From Cladochytrium replicatum (lineage: Eukaryota; Chytridiomycota; Chytridiomycetes; Cladochytriales; Cladochytriaceae): a stretch of 64,000 nucleotides of DNA. Below, piece after piece: positions 22,760-34,542 of the stretch. Position numbers and translations under genes: made by a program. The notes under the pieces are model-generated. The model saw only the letters and a list, made by a program, of their open reading frames with translations, was not told where the DNA came from and made no database searches. Numbering within the stretch: position 1 is the first letter of the stretch; every line of letters starts with the position of its first letter. The stretch lies in contig JAHLKD010000117.1 in NCBI GenBank assembly GCA_025526935.1, forward strand, positions 1 to 64,000. Reading direction: 5' to 3'.

Positions 22760-25396
22760 ATGAGCACTAGCAGACTCAAGACGCTGTGGCAGCGGGGAAC
22801 GAAGACTGCAGCCTTCTTCAGGAAGACTCTCACCTACAGCTTTATTGGATGTGAGCCAATAATGAAACTCACATTGACTCAAATTACATCGCTTAAATTA
22901 TTCACCTTTAGATGGCAGTTACCAAGCTTACATCATCTATCGGAAGCAGCAGGACCTCTTGCGTATTCCAGAAGAGACCATACTTACGTGGAAGCTTGAT
23001 AAGGTACACTGGTAGGGGTTCAGCTCGATTTCGCTTACAAGTGTTCGATAGTCATACGTTACCGAAGCCAGGCAGGAGCGGACAGGAATGATCAGTGCTC
23101 TCTCAAGAGGTTCTGCTCCATTGACACTGTTGGAGGCCCTGAGAGTATTGCACCATGCAAAAACTGATGATCGTGTGACTGGTGCGACTTCGCCAGACGT
23201 GATTGCTTCTTATCTAATCAGTCGCATTTTTGTCCTTTCTTTTCCAGGTTTAATGATGGATTTGAGCATGTCTGGCCTCTCTGCTTCGCGGACTGGTTTG
23301 GGATTTGCCCAGATCCAGGAGCTCAGAAACGAAATTCAAGCATTCGCTGAGGAGAAGCGAAAGCGAATCGGCGACAAATTCAGGCTTGTCGCATACACAG
23401 ACACCTTCGGTGAGAAAGTTTCGTTTTGTCCAGGAAGTGTTTCCAACACGTTTTGTATTGCTAGATTCGCAGCTACACTACTATCTTGCATCCGTTTTTG
23501 ATGAAGTCAGGATGGAACCGGTTGGAAATATTCCTTTAATTGGAGTCGGAACTCTCCAGCTTTTCTTCAAAAACATCTTGGATCGTGTCGGACTTGGAGT
23601 ACGTGCATATTCACGGGGAGATTATAAAGGTGTAAACGCACCATGGACGTCGGAGAAATGGACGAAGCCTATTCGCGAAAACATGGAGCGTCTGCTCTCC
23701 AGTATGAACGATCAGCTAGTGAAAGGAATTGCAGACGCACGATCCGAGAAAATTCAGCAATCTATCACATCACAGCAGAGTCACACGGAGGCAGTTAAGC
23801 ACACTGACGAAGATGGAACAGTTGTGGAGGAAATAAGCTTTGCAGGTGTTTTGTCGAAGGCAAAAGATGCACTGACATTAGTGCGATCGATCATGAACTA
23901 TTCGCCCATTAGTAGCGAGGAAGCGAAAACGTGGGGTCTTGTGGATAAGCTTGTAAGCATTTACACATCTTCCGCGATCTTTAGTGGACTTATCGTTTTT
24001 AGGGGTACAAACGTGACAGCATCGAAATGAACCCCGAGGCGTTTGGTCTTCAAACATTTCCACGAACGAAACTGGTTGTTGACCCAAAAGATCCAACCAG
24101 GCTGATTCAGTCCTTGAGCTTTTCGAGGTACAAATTTGCCGTAATGCAAGAAAAGCAGAGAGATGTCAAGCAGCAGCTGGCACAGGGGAAACCTAAGGCA
24201 ACAGTGGGTCTTGTTTATCTCACAGGCACAGTTCGGAGGGGAGACACTCAGTTTTCTTCAAACCAAGTCGTTAAGGCTTTAATGGAAGCTGCAAATGATC
24301 CCGAGGTCGATTCAATTGTCTTCCGAGTTGGTAAGACGCATATGGTTAAATGCGAAATCATGCTCACATTCGATAAAGATACTGGTGGAGGGGATCCAGT
24401 CGCGAGTGAAACGATTTGGGAGGCGGTGAAGTTTGTACAGGACCAGAGAAGGAAACCGGTGATTGCATCTTTTGGAAATGTTTCCGCTTCAGGTGGATAC
24501 TATGCCACAACTGGTTGCTCCAAAATTCTCGCCTCGCCTGGAACGATCACAGGTTCAATCGGAGTGGCAGCACTGCGTCCTCTCGTCACCGAAAAGCTCT
24601 TAAGCACACTGGGAGTGACATTCGATGAGATCTACTTTTCTGATTCTGTGAAGAATAACTCTATCTTCCACGATCTCGAGGGAAGCGCTTTGAAGCGGTA
24701 CCAAGATATGACCGACAATCTGTACGAAATTTTCAAGAAGCGCGTAAGCGAAGGACGAGGAAAATCGATGGAATGGGTCGAACAGGTTGCCGGTGGGCGT
24801 GTGTGGAGTGGCGTTGATGCTCTCAAAGAAGGATTGATCGACGAGATTGGTTAAGTACAAAACAGTATTGGCGTCTTTTATTCTAATCGAATCTCAAAGG
24901 CGGGATCTCTCGAAGTATAGAGGTTGCGGGTCAAATTGGATACAACAACCGTGCAATCCGCGACCTCAAAATCTTAGAAGGTATCACCAACGCTGCTAAG
25001 AAACGGCAAGAGAGCGGTGCCGATATGCCGACAAAAGGGCATCCCGAGATGATTCGCATTGACCTTCCTCCGCTTGATCTATTGATGGATGATTCTAAAC
25101 CAACACCATGGAAGACTGATAACCCATTAGTTCTGATCAAGCCATTCCCTCAACCTAAATCGCTTCTGCAGCGCATATCTGACACTGATACGATTGAGGA
25201 AGGGCTTCAACTAGGAGGAGTGGCGATCCGCACCTGTCTTGCGGACATTATTGGTGGTGCTATTCGACAATCCATTCAGTCCGAGCTAGGGGATAGAGTG
25301 GAAGCTGCAACAGGGTATCCTGCCGAGGTTCTTGAAGATGGTGTACCGTCTGTGGTGCTGTCAGCGAAAGCGAACTTTGATGATGTAGTTTGGTAG
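22760..25396 (+). CDS. sppA: SppA-type S49 signal-peptide peptidase / protease IV
   Basis: Eight exons: 22760-22850, 22912-23003, 23076-23181, 23248-23409, 23465-23952, 24003-24330, 24379-24849 and 24900-25396, giving 744 residues. The N-terminus has a basic segment and a possible membrane stretch (TLTYSFIGYGSYQAYIIY). The first half domain holds the general-base lysine region (VRAYSRGDYKG). The second has VSASGGYYAT, with the catalytic Ser expected in ASGGYY, then TITGSIGV and GRVWSGVDALKEGLIDEIG. This is the two-domain 67K protease IV architecture of bacteria and plastids. The location is unknown; a mitochondrial or endomembrane site is possible. The usual SPGG of the oxyanion loop is replaced by TGGG. 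Confidence 0.88.
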
Positions 25397-25471
25397 ACAA
25401 AATAACAAAGGGTTCACCTGTGGCGTGGACCGTGATCCGCTCCAGCAACCAAGCACAACCAAGCAGCCACA

Positions 25472-26824
25472 ATGACGTTCCAGGCAGTTAGACGCGGTGT
25501 GACCTCCATGACTTCACACGACTCAGCTCTGAGTGTGAGCATTCAGGAAGAGAAGGATTCGTTGGAAGCGTGGAAGAAGCTTGAGGTAGGATTGATGATC
25601 GTGGTTAATAAGATCTGTGCTCACACGAATTCTTATACGAAAAAAAGAAAGAACAAGCTGAAGGTATCTCATTGGCCAATATCACACTTCGACTGCTAGA
25701 GCCTGAAAAACCTCATAGCTGCGAAATATCTTGCGAAATGGGGCCAGAAAGAAGAGGCAGACATTCAAGATGTAACGGAGAAGCTTTTTCATTTAAACGA
25801 AAAGCTATCGGAGATCTTTGCGTCGTTTGTTGAACGATCAGGTGGACTTAGATCAAACTTGAAGGAGATCCGCAGAACGGAGGAAGAGCTCTTTGCATCC
25901 AAGAAACGTATGAAGGAGCTGGAGGAGAAAGTACGCTCCGGTGCAAAGGCGGGGAAGCCGGTTGGAACTATGGAGCTTGAGCTGAAGCGCATTGAGCAGG
26001 ATATTCTCGTGAGTATATTATGAGTATATTAGCGTGAATGACCTTAAATGTTCAATTGACATCGAATGAAAGGAAAGAGAAGCTGTTTTCACTTGCGAGA
26101 AGAGGTACTACGACTGCCCTTTCTGGGTTAGTTTGAAATAATCAATTCTTATGCAGGGAGAAGCTGCAACAAGGAATATACATGAAATCCGATGCGCTAA
26201 TCGAGATGTCTCAAAAGGTTGAAGTTCGCTGCTGACCGGGGGCAAGCATTGGCTTATGTATTGCCATGTTTTTTTCAGGTGCAGATCATTGCTACTTACG
26301 CCAGATACTTGGCCGATCAGATTCCGGTATATGTGCCATTAGGTGCCTTAAGCTCTCTAACAGTAACTTTTCAGCAAGGGTCCCTTGCACCAGGGCAACA
26401 ACTTCCCCCTTACACGGGTAAGTCTTTCCCAATACCGCCAGCTCTAGACTTAGCTTGTTTCACGACAGGCACACCAGTCACCAGTCGAATATTCAGCGAC
26501 GCTTGCAAAGCCCTTCGAGATTACAGTACAAACTCTGGCTTCCCAGCGTTGCCTAGCCGAAATGCAACAGTCTCTTCTTCATCCTCCTCGTTCAACGAGA
26601 CTTTCAAAGAAGCGTTGGAAAGAAACGAAATGATCCCCTTCGAGGCCTTAACTCGTCATGGACCTCCACTTCCAGATGCTGGATCGCTGAACGATGATGC
26701 AAATTTACCGCAGCCAACATTGACGGCAGCAGGAATGCCCCATGCAACGTTTCCACACACCGGTATTGTCCAAAATCCGAGAACGAGCGGGTTTAAGGGA
26801 ACGATGCCTGGTGGATTCAGCTGA
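25472..26824 (+). CDS. eisosome component Pil1/Lsp1-like BAR protein
   Basis: Seven exons (25472-25585, 25700-26008, 26073-26104, 26157-26217, 26279-26326, 26375-26417, 26469-26824) give 320 residues. The core resembles the Pil1 BAR domain: AAKYLAKWGQKEEADIQDV, then LFHLNEKLSEIFASFVERSG, SNLKEIRRTEEELFASKKR, GTMELELKRIEQDI and KLQQGIYMKSDALIEMSQK. Exon 2 alone encodes two of the long helices. The C-terminus is low-complexity. Pil1/Lsp1 proteins coat plasma-membrane furrows. The 111-bp first intron is longer than its neighbours and could hide a small exon. It starts only 75 bp after the SppA stop on the same strand. Confidence 0.78.
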
Positions 26825-27530
26825 TTTGGAGAATATTGATCAAGTTCTGAATAAAGAGCTGTACAATCAATGCTTACCTTGTTCGGGAAAGTGGGAAATT
26901 GAAGATGAATGTGATCATGGAACTAGCAGACTCCCTAAGGATCCACTGGCAAAATCCTCTCAACAATTCAGGTTTTGCAAAAATTTTTGCAGATCCACAG
27001 CCATAAAAACAATAGGGGTTGACACAGCCTCAGCTTTTATGAGTGCAAGTCTCCATCCTCCCTTGATTCAGCGTATAAATGGTGGGACTTTTCACCTCCT
27101 CAGTCGAATGAAAGGTTAGTAAAGCAAACGTCTATCGATTCCACATTCGATATGTCGAGTCACGTTTCTCACGTTTTTGACTGTCAAGTATATTTATAAT
27201 GACAACAGCCCGAATTTTGGAAAGACGCCAAAATTTTATAACGCAAAAATTTAACGTTGGTGTCTGATAAAAAATCACCGGAGTCTATGGTTATGGTTGA
27301 TCATTTGATTTTCTCTTCATCTTGGCAGGAAGCCCAGTCCGTATACATAAGCTCTGTTTCCCTCACAGTAAGATCTAAGCAAGTCGCAGGTGTGAAGGGT
27401 CACAGCACAGAGAAGTGGAAAGCTCAGCTTGAAATTTCTCAGGAGAGAAACAAACAACCCCTGAAAAACAGCAGGTGTTCCCTTATTGCCTTTTTGCAGT
27501 GATAATTTAACAAGCCCTGATTCCTCATTC
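26825..27530. other. intergenic, promoter of the M11 gene
   Basis: About 700 bp with no convincing gene. A small open frame (26742-27119) overlaps the end of the preceding gene and has no motif. It serves as 3' UTR and the upstream region of the peptidase. Confidence 0.4.
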
Positions 27531-27536
27531 TATAAA
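27531..27536 (+). promoter_or_regulatory. TATA box of the M11 peptidase gene
   Basis: TATAAA lies 45 bp upstream of the ATG at 27576, a sensible distance for a strongly expressed gene with a short leader. Confidence 0.45.
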
Positions 27537-27575
27537 TTCGGTCGGAGATCGCACTTTTGTGCTCAGGCGATAGAG

Positions 27576-30532
27576 ATGACAACAGCCATCTTCGTCTTCC
27601 TTGTTGCGCTCCTGCACGGAGTCAATGCCGCTGCGGTCAACTCAACTGCGACATCGAAAGTCCCAAACTACAGAATCAGCAATGCTACTGCTACCTTCCA
27701 CCCATGCAGTGGGTTCGACGGATCCGCCAGCGACGGTGACTCTATTGCCATTCTCGGCTCGTTCGCCCGCAAGATCACAATGGGTTCAGGCTTCATGCAC
27801 AACCGCACTGAGTCAGCGGCTGGGTCACCGCTTGAAGTCGTTTTTGAAATGCACGGACGCCGCGAGAAGATCAACCTCTCCTTCCTAAACGCCAATGCCT
27901 CAACCACCATTCAGAACAGCTGGAACGCCCACCTTGGTGCCAAGGTCGTTCTCACGGGAACTAAGAAAGGAGGTTGCACGCTTCAACTCGCCCGCAACTT
28001 CCAATCTGGTGCGTCGAAGCTGGGCTCAGCCGATGCCTCTGGTGTCTTGGCTGCCTTCCCCAAGATTTCAGTGTGAGTTAAAATGATTTTCCCGGTACTT
28101 TGTTTGCTAAACTCGTATTGCAGGAACCCCAAGCCGTCTAACACATCCCGCTCAAGCCGCACCGCCAGTATCTCGTTCGAGGAGGCGCCACCGTCGGTCA
28201 TTCGTCTCACCCGTAACGGCGTTTCATCAGCACCTCTACCAATCTCTGGCATTCTCAGTGCCGCTGCTTCTCAGCCTCAACTTGTTTCGGCCCAAGGACG
28301 TGCGACTCCGTATGGGGACTTCTACACGGCAATGGTGCTTGTTAGAGCGTGGGACGACTACGAGGACTGGATCCCTAGCCACGACGAAGCTCGTAAGTGA
28401 CCTCTTCAACGAGTCTTCCAAAATGAACTCATCATTTGCAAAGGTCGTCTCATCTTCTCGGACGATGCCGACTCGATCAAAACGTTCTGGAGCAAGTCCT
28501 CATATGGAAAGATTACCCCTCGGGGTATCTATTCATATGCCGATGGATACAACGATATTTTCATGGTCGACGTTCCTTCATTCTTCTTGAACAACATCTG
28601 CGCAAACATGAAAGGTGCCGGCGATGAGGCTACCCGAATCCTGTTGAACAACGGAGTCGATTTGTTTGCATGGTACGGCTCAATCAACTTCGTTATCTCT
28701 CGATACCAGTCCGGAACATGCGACGGCAGAGCCTTCGCGTACATTCCTGGACAAGATGCGTACTACCCCATGGGAACACCCGACTATCCCCTCGGATTGG
28801 TCGTGAAACATGAGAGTGGTAAGTACAAACAAAGGTCGTCACGTTTTGTCAACACTAACGTGACTCAAAAGGACACACATTCTACTTGCCTCACTCGAGC
28901 TCGCTCGACTGTGTCGATGGAAGCGGACGCAGGACTCAGTACTACAGCTCTGGCGGATACTGCACATACGACGAGTACAACGATCAGTACTCTATCATGG
29001 GTGTTGCGACCTACTGCGACGTTGAGCACCACGGACGAGACCGATTTGCCTGCGGCTGGCTCCAAGCAGGAACGGAAGTCGTGGACGTTCCCTTACAGAA
29101 GGGACAACACGTTTACACACTCAACTCTCTTGATCACTCGTATACCGTGGACGGCTCCATTAGGCTGTTGCGCATCCCTCTTCGTAACCCAATTTACGTT
29201 AACGGAAACGAGCTTTCTGGAGGCACAGGAAACTGGCACTACTATGTTGAGTACCGCAGTGGGTACACGAACACCTGCGGTCAGAACTATAGATCTCCCA
29301 TCGTTAGCATCCGCCTTGCCCCTGCCCCTGGCATCTTAGCGAACAGTATGTCGGTTGACAACCGTCTCGATACCTCTAGCGTGAGCGACGCTCCCATCAA
29401 CGCGGCCGGTATGACTTTTGTGGATTACTACCAAGGATTAGGTGTATTGGTTAACAAGCTCGGAGACAACACCGCGGAGATCGTGGTTTCAATTGACGAA
29501 GAGCCCAAACCACCTGGAGGAGATAACACCGGCAGCGGCTCCTGCAGCTCTGCTTTGTTGGTTGACAAATTCGAAAACCAAAACGACTTCCAGACCAACA
29601 GCGTCGGATATGGCTACGCAACGGACGGCACGGGAGATTGGAGTTATTACGCTGACGGGAAATCTGGTGTTTGGACTCCTAGGAGCAGCGGAGGTGGATA
29701 CTGGTACACAATCTTGTGGGATGGTGATTACTGCCGAGACCTCTCTGGTGCGACGGGTCTGCGGATGAGGGTGGCTGCTGACTCTGAGGTTTCCGATGTG
29801 TCCTTTGATGTCGGTCTTGATATCAACAACGGCAACTGTGGTTCATCAGCTAAGACTTTCAAGGCGATTGGCTCTGTCACGGTTGTTGGCTACGAAGGCT
29901 GGATCAACGTTAATCTTCAATTCAACGGGATGCTCAGTGCTGACGACCTCAAGAGAGTCCAAGCACTTGTTTTCACGAGCAACTCCAAAACCGACGGCAA
30001 AGCGATCTACGTTAGCGATATCGAGTTCGTCAAGTGCGACCAGTGCCGAAACATCCGTACAATTGACAACTTCAACGACGCCGGCGACCTGAACGGAAAT
30101 GACATTACTGGAGCAGCATGGAAAACAGACGGTACTGGAGTTTTGGACTGGGACCCGTCCACTTCCGCACACTGGAGGCCCACCAGCGCCGATGCTTACT
30201 TGTACACGACATTCTGGAGCAGTGGCTATTGTTCCGACTTTTCGAGTGCAAACAGCGTAACAATGAACTGGTGGTCGGATGCCTCTGAGCCAGTTCAGAT
30301 CAACATTGGTTTCGATCTGCTCGACGACTGTAACAACCGCGTGCCCAAGTTCACCCTGGTCGGAACTGTGACCCTGTTCTCAAACAGGTGGACTACCGTG
30401 TCGCTGCCGCTGAACCCCCTCGGTAACAACAAGAACAAAATCAGTGCGCTCGTAGTCAAGCCCACAGCAGGCAGCGTCAATAAAGACCTGTACTTCGACA
30501 ACGTGCAGTTCTCCTCCTGCCCTGGGTTGTGA
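27576..30532 (+). CDS. secreted gametolysin-like M11 metallopeptidase with duplicated C-terminal domain
   Basis: Four exons (27576-28072, 28124-28392, 28444-28818, 28872-30532; introns 51-53 bp) give 933 residues. A signal peptide (MTTAIFVFLVALLHGVNA) starts the protein. An N-terminal propeptide-like part is followed by the catalytic domain with H378ESGH382 and the third ligand His388 (the HExxHxxxxxH zinc motif), then the Met-turn SIMG. Intron 3 falls inside the glycine codon of the zinc motif. After PGGDNTGSGSC two related ~160-residue domains follow; compare YATDGTGDW with KTDGTGVLDW, and WDGDYCRDLSGAT with WSSGYCSDFSSAN. These look like beta-sandwich binding modules. Gametolysins degrade cell-wall glycoproteins; the substrate here is unknown. 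Confidence 0.85.
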
Positions 30533-30759
30533 AAAGCTGTAATTATTGCATCTGATCAAAACTCCAGAAATATTCATCACCTGCAATTGTTTGAATGAGC
30601 CAATATGTTCAAGATGAGTTTCTCATTTCACTTGCACTTCAATAGACAGAAACAGAAATGGCCGTTTGACAACAGTCGCTTCACTGTCCTATAATCGGCT
30701 GATTTTCGAACATAAAATACTTTGAGATTGCATGTGGAACAAACTGTATTCAACTATTC

Positions 30760-31343
30760 TCAAAAACAGCATTCACAATCAAAAGGGCAAAGTGGTGTGT
30801 CTCCTCCTTGATTTGACAGCTTCAACTCATCAACAGAGTATAACGAGTATCCGTCGTCCGTTTTCCCTACAAATAAAGTTGCGATGATTACAAACCTAAT
30901 CAACCACAAAAATAACACGCTCATTCACTACCTCTTGACGATCGTGTACCCCGAGAGTCAGCAAAGTCATCATCAGCGTCTGGTGGTGGTACTTTTTGCT
31001 TTTTTTTTGGAACCTCGGGAACCTTGAACACAACCGTTTCAACCTCCTTCTTCTTCTCTCCTGAGCTCGAGTCTTTGGTTTCAGATTGAGACGGCTCCTT
31101 TCCTGCCTTCTTATCCTTCCCGCCCCTCTTCCTCTTTTCCCCTGATTCCGCATCTTGCTTCAATGTTTCGCTACCCGACTTGTCTGCATTCGCATTCGAA
31201 GCCGACAAATCTTTTTTCGAAGCTCCGAATATGACATCTATGGCATCTATCTCTGAGCCTGATACCGCATTCGCATTGTTTTGTTCCTTCTTTTGTTGCT
31301 TGTGATTGTTGGTTTTGGGCTGCAGTTTCTTTGGTATCGTCAT
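30760..31343 (-). CDS. DUF1764 family protein
   Basis: Two exons (30932-31343, 30867-30931 intron, 30760-30866) give 172 residues; an in-frame Met at 31355 would add four. The N-terminal two thirds are lysine- and serine-rich and probably disordered. The end carries the DUF1764 signature: FADSRGTRSSRG, then DDGYSLYSVDEL and GGDTPLCPFDCECCF at the extreme C-terminus. The family is conserved in eukaryotes and its function is unknown. Its start lies only about 35 bp from the ARL2 start on the other strand. Confidence 0.85.
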
Positions 31344-31378
31344 TGCGCCACTCATTGCGCCACTACCACCAACTCAGT

Positions 31379-32192
31379 ATGGGGCTGCTCACAATCATAC
31401 GGAAGGTCAAGGCTCGCGAGAAGGAAATCCGTATACTGATGCTGTAGGTATGCCAAAATAAAAATTAAAACCGGTAGTCTCGAACCGACGGGTGTGAAAA
31501 ATGAACTTGAATCCGTTTTTTACGTCTAGGGGACTCGACAATGCTGGCAAGACAACAATCCTGAAGCGGATCAACGGAGAGGACATTTCGACCATCTCTC
31601 CGACGCTGGGATTTAATATCAAAACATTCGAGCACAACAAGTAGATCTAGCCAGCTTATCAGCCAGCACTAACTAAATGCGTATTCCACCAGCTACAAGC
31701 TCAATGTGTGGGACGTGGGCGGTCAAAAATCCATACGATCTTACTGGAGAAACTATTTTGAACAAACGGATGGTCTTGTTTGGGTAGTCGATAGCGCTGA
31801 TCGACCCGATCGGCTAGAGGACTGCCGAAAAGAGTTGCACGCATTGCTGTTGGAAGAGGTGAACTCGATTGTATGAGATCGAATTGGTCTTCATTGAATT
31901 TCCGTTTGAATTCACAGAGACTGGCTGGCGCCTCTTTGCTGATTCTAGCAAACAAGCAGGATCTCCCATCTGCGTTGACATACGAGCAGCTCACGAAGGT
32001 ATTGACCTGCCAAGCTGCTTGGAAGCTGATCTAATGGCATTCGAATTATTTGTAAAGATTCTGGATCTCGATTCGATTCAGACACATCATTGGCACATTG
32101 AGAGCTGTAGTGCGGTATCTGGGACAAATTTATTGGAAGGGATGGACTGGATCGTTGGGGATATTGCGTCTCGAATATACATGCTCGAATAG
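31379..32192 (+). CDS. ARL2: ADP-ribosylation factor-like GTPase ARL2
   Basis: Five exons (31379-31443, 31530-31640, 31693-31858, 31918-31998, 32058-32192) give 185 residues, the normal ARL2 length. All G motifs are present: GLDNAGKTT (P-loop), [10 protein letters not shown] (switch I), [18 protein letters not shown] (switch II), NKQD (G4) and SAVSG (G5). The start [11 protein letters not shown] is typical of ARL2, which keeps Gly2 but is not N-myristoylated. ARL2 acts in tubulin-cofactor and ciliary cargo pathways; with katanin nearby this fits a flagellated organism, but no operon-like link exists. Confidence 0.95.
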
Positions 32193-32354
32193 ACAAAAAA
32201 GAAAGTCCAGTCAACCGCTGCAGACACTGTATATGATTAATAATGGGAAGGTCTGCGCAGCTGAGTCTTCGAGATCCTTACGGAGGAGCTCAATGTGTCC
32301 TTTTCGAGAGCGTCTATACATGTCCATTGGCCAGCGGAAATAAAAACATCGATC

Positions 32355-34542
32355 TTATGCCTGGTCTTCCGGCGAGCCTTTCGATCCCCTTCGTCGTTCT
32401 GGTTGTACTTCAACATCACTGAGCGCCCTCATCCCGCTCATCCCAGACATTCTCCTCTGTCCAACCGTTAGCCTTTTCTTGTCCTGCATATCCTCTCTGC
32501 TCCTTCCAGCCGCAAGCCCCTCGATCCCAAGCGCCCCTCCAGACCCAGAGACTTTCTCACGCGACCCGACACTCTCACGACGCAAAACCCTCGCCAGATC
32601 CGGATTCTGTTGCAACGCATCCTTGTCCACGACCATGTACCCCGAAGACGACAGACTGAGCCTGTGTGCCGCCTTCGTCTGTGCAGATGGCGCACTGGTC
32701 TCGCCGGTGGTGTTCGTGACGACCGTTATCACGTTCGCCATCGACCCGCCGCGGGATCGCTGGTCGTAAAAGTCCATACTGCCGAGCCGATCTTCTTGCT
32801 CTGTGGCCGTGACGGCGGCGACGGCACCTTTACCTGCTGCGGCGCCCTTGAACCGCTTCTTTTGCTGGAGGTACGTGGTGTACCGCGCCTCGGTCTCGGT
32901 CATGACGGCTTTGTGATCTTCTGGGAAGGCAAGGAAGGCGCTGTCAAGCTCTTCTTTAGTGAGGACGTAGATGTCGCTGTTGCAGGCGGAGACGGCGTCA
33001 TAGTCGAAACGATGGCCCAAGAGAACGGCGTATTCTCCTGTGAAGAGGGAAAAAATGAGCTCCCTGTTTCTGTTATGCTCTCAGTGGTCGGAAGTGCTCA
33101 CCAAAGTGTCCTCCCTCTATCAGTGAAGTAGTTGGTCGTTTCGAATTTGGATTCTCGTAAATGTCGATGCGACCTTGTGTGATAAAGTACATTTCTGTAC
33201 CCAAATCGTTCCTGTGGACGACGTGCTCCTCTGCGGTAAACAAGAACAATTTCATGTGTGTAGCAATCAGTCGCCTGAACCCAAGCGAACTCTCCCTAAA
33301 TATTGGCACCTAGTGAAGGCCAACATCTTCAAAATTTCAAACGACGTTCTTTACTTTTGGTGCTCACCTTGTCAATGATTGCACTGTTCAAACTCATAGC
33401 CACCTCTCCCTTAAAGGTCGTCGGTAGATCTGCGAACAGCGCGCCGGCGTCGATACCCTTGTTTCTTTCCCACACATAGTCGTAGTAGTCGATGATGCGC
33501 TGCTGCATCATGGGGTCCATCTCGCGGTCGTTGAGATACTGGATCACACCAGTCATTTTCTGCTGGTAGCCCACACGTCGGGAGTCCAAGTTGGAGAGTG
33601 TGGAGGCGATGGTACCTGAGATGTAGCCGTAGAAGAAGATTCCGACAAGCATAGCGCTGGATGCGAAAAAACGCTCGTAGTCGTTTGCGGGGTGAATGTC
33701 ACCTGGAAATATAGTCGGGTCGGCTTTATTTGTGTACAACCTAACATTCAGTACATACCGTATCCGGTTGTGGTCATGGTAGTCACCGTCCAGTAAAGTG
33801 ATCTGATGTAAAACCATCCCAACGTCTCCTTCAATCCGCTGACAGAGAGCTCGTTGATATCCACGCCCATGTCATCTCTGAGAGCCATATTGTACGCCCA
33901 CGTATTTTCTTTGCAAGAAAGGGCCTCGTTCAAGCCGCTGTTGCACCCGATGGCGAACCAGCAGCAAGTCATGGTGTGCGTGATCAGTGTCAAGTACGTC
34001 AAAAACTTTATGATCTGTCCCGAGAACGACGCATGGAGCTGCCTCTCCTGTCTCTGGAAGTATTGGAGCACCCTCGCAACCCTGATGATCTTGAATAGCC
34101 GCACGTAGGTCAGCCCGACCAGAGCGACATCGGGCGCCTTCCCCACGCTCAGGAACGCAAGTGCAAAGATGTCCGTGGGGATATTCGAGACGATGTCAAA
34201 CTTGAACTGGTTCGAGTTCATGTACTGCAGCGCCATCTCCTTTGGGAAAACGACCCAGAAACCGCCGTGGAGGTATGCGACGTGGAAGCGGATGAAGATG
34301 TCGACGAGGAAGAAGACGTCGACGAGGTAGCCGACGATGAAGGCGCTCGGCTCGATGAAGTGGAAGGCCGCCATGAAGGGGAGGAGGATGCAGTTGATCA
34401 TGGTGACGACGACGACAACCATGTTCCAGCGGGAGAGGAAGGGGCCTTCGGGGATCAGGTAGAAGGTGGTGAGTTTCTGGATCCAGGAGTCGGCGAGGTT
34501 CTTGGGAAGGTTCCCCCATTTCTTGTCACCGTCGTCCGCCAT
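32355..34542 (-). CDS. cyclic-nucleotide-gated voltage-type K+ channel (CNG/HCN/EAG class)
   Basis: Four exons (33759-34542, 33368-33702, 33102-33309, 32355-33037) give 669 residues. S1-S6 are visible, with an arginine-bearing S4 (YVRLFKIIRVARVLQYF). The pore reads TMTTTGYGDIHP, a K+-type filter; the first intron splits its GYG. S6 is SSAMLVGIFFYGYI, followed by a C-linker (IDYYDYVWERNKG) and a cNMP-binding domain (VVHRNDLGTEMYFITQG, then GGHFGEYAVLLGHRF). The domain lacks the usual Arg-Thr/Ala pair (RTA) of the phosphate cassette, so ligand binding is uncertain. The tail is disordered. It could regulate zoospore membrane potential; that is inference. Confidence 0.9.
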
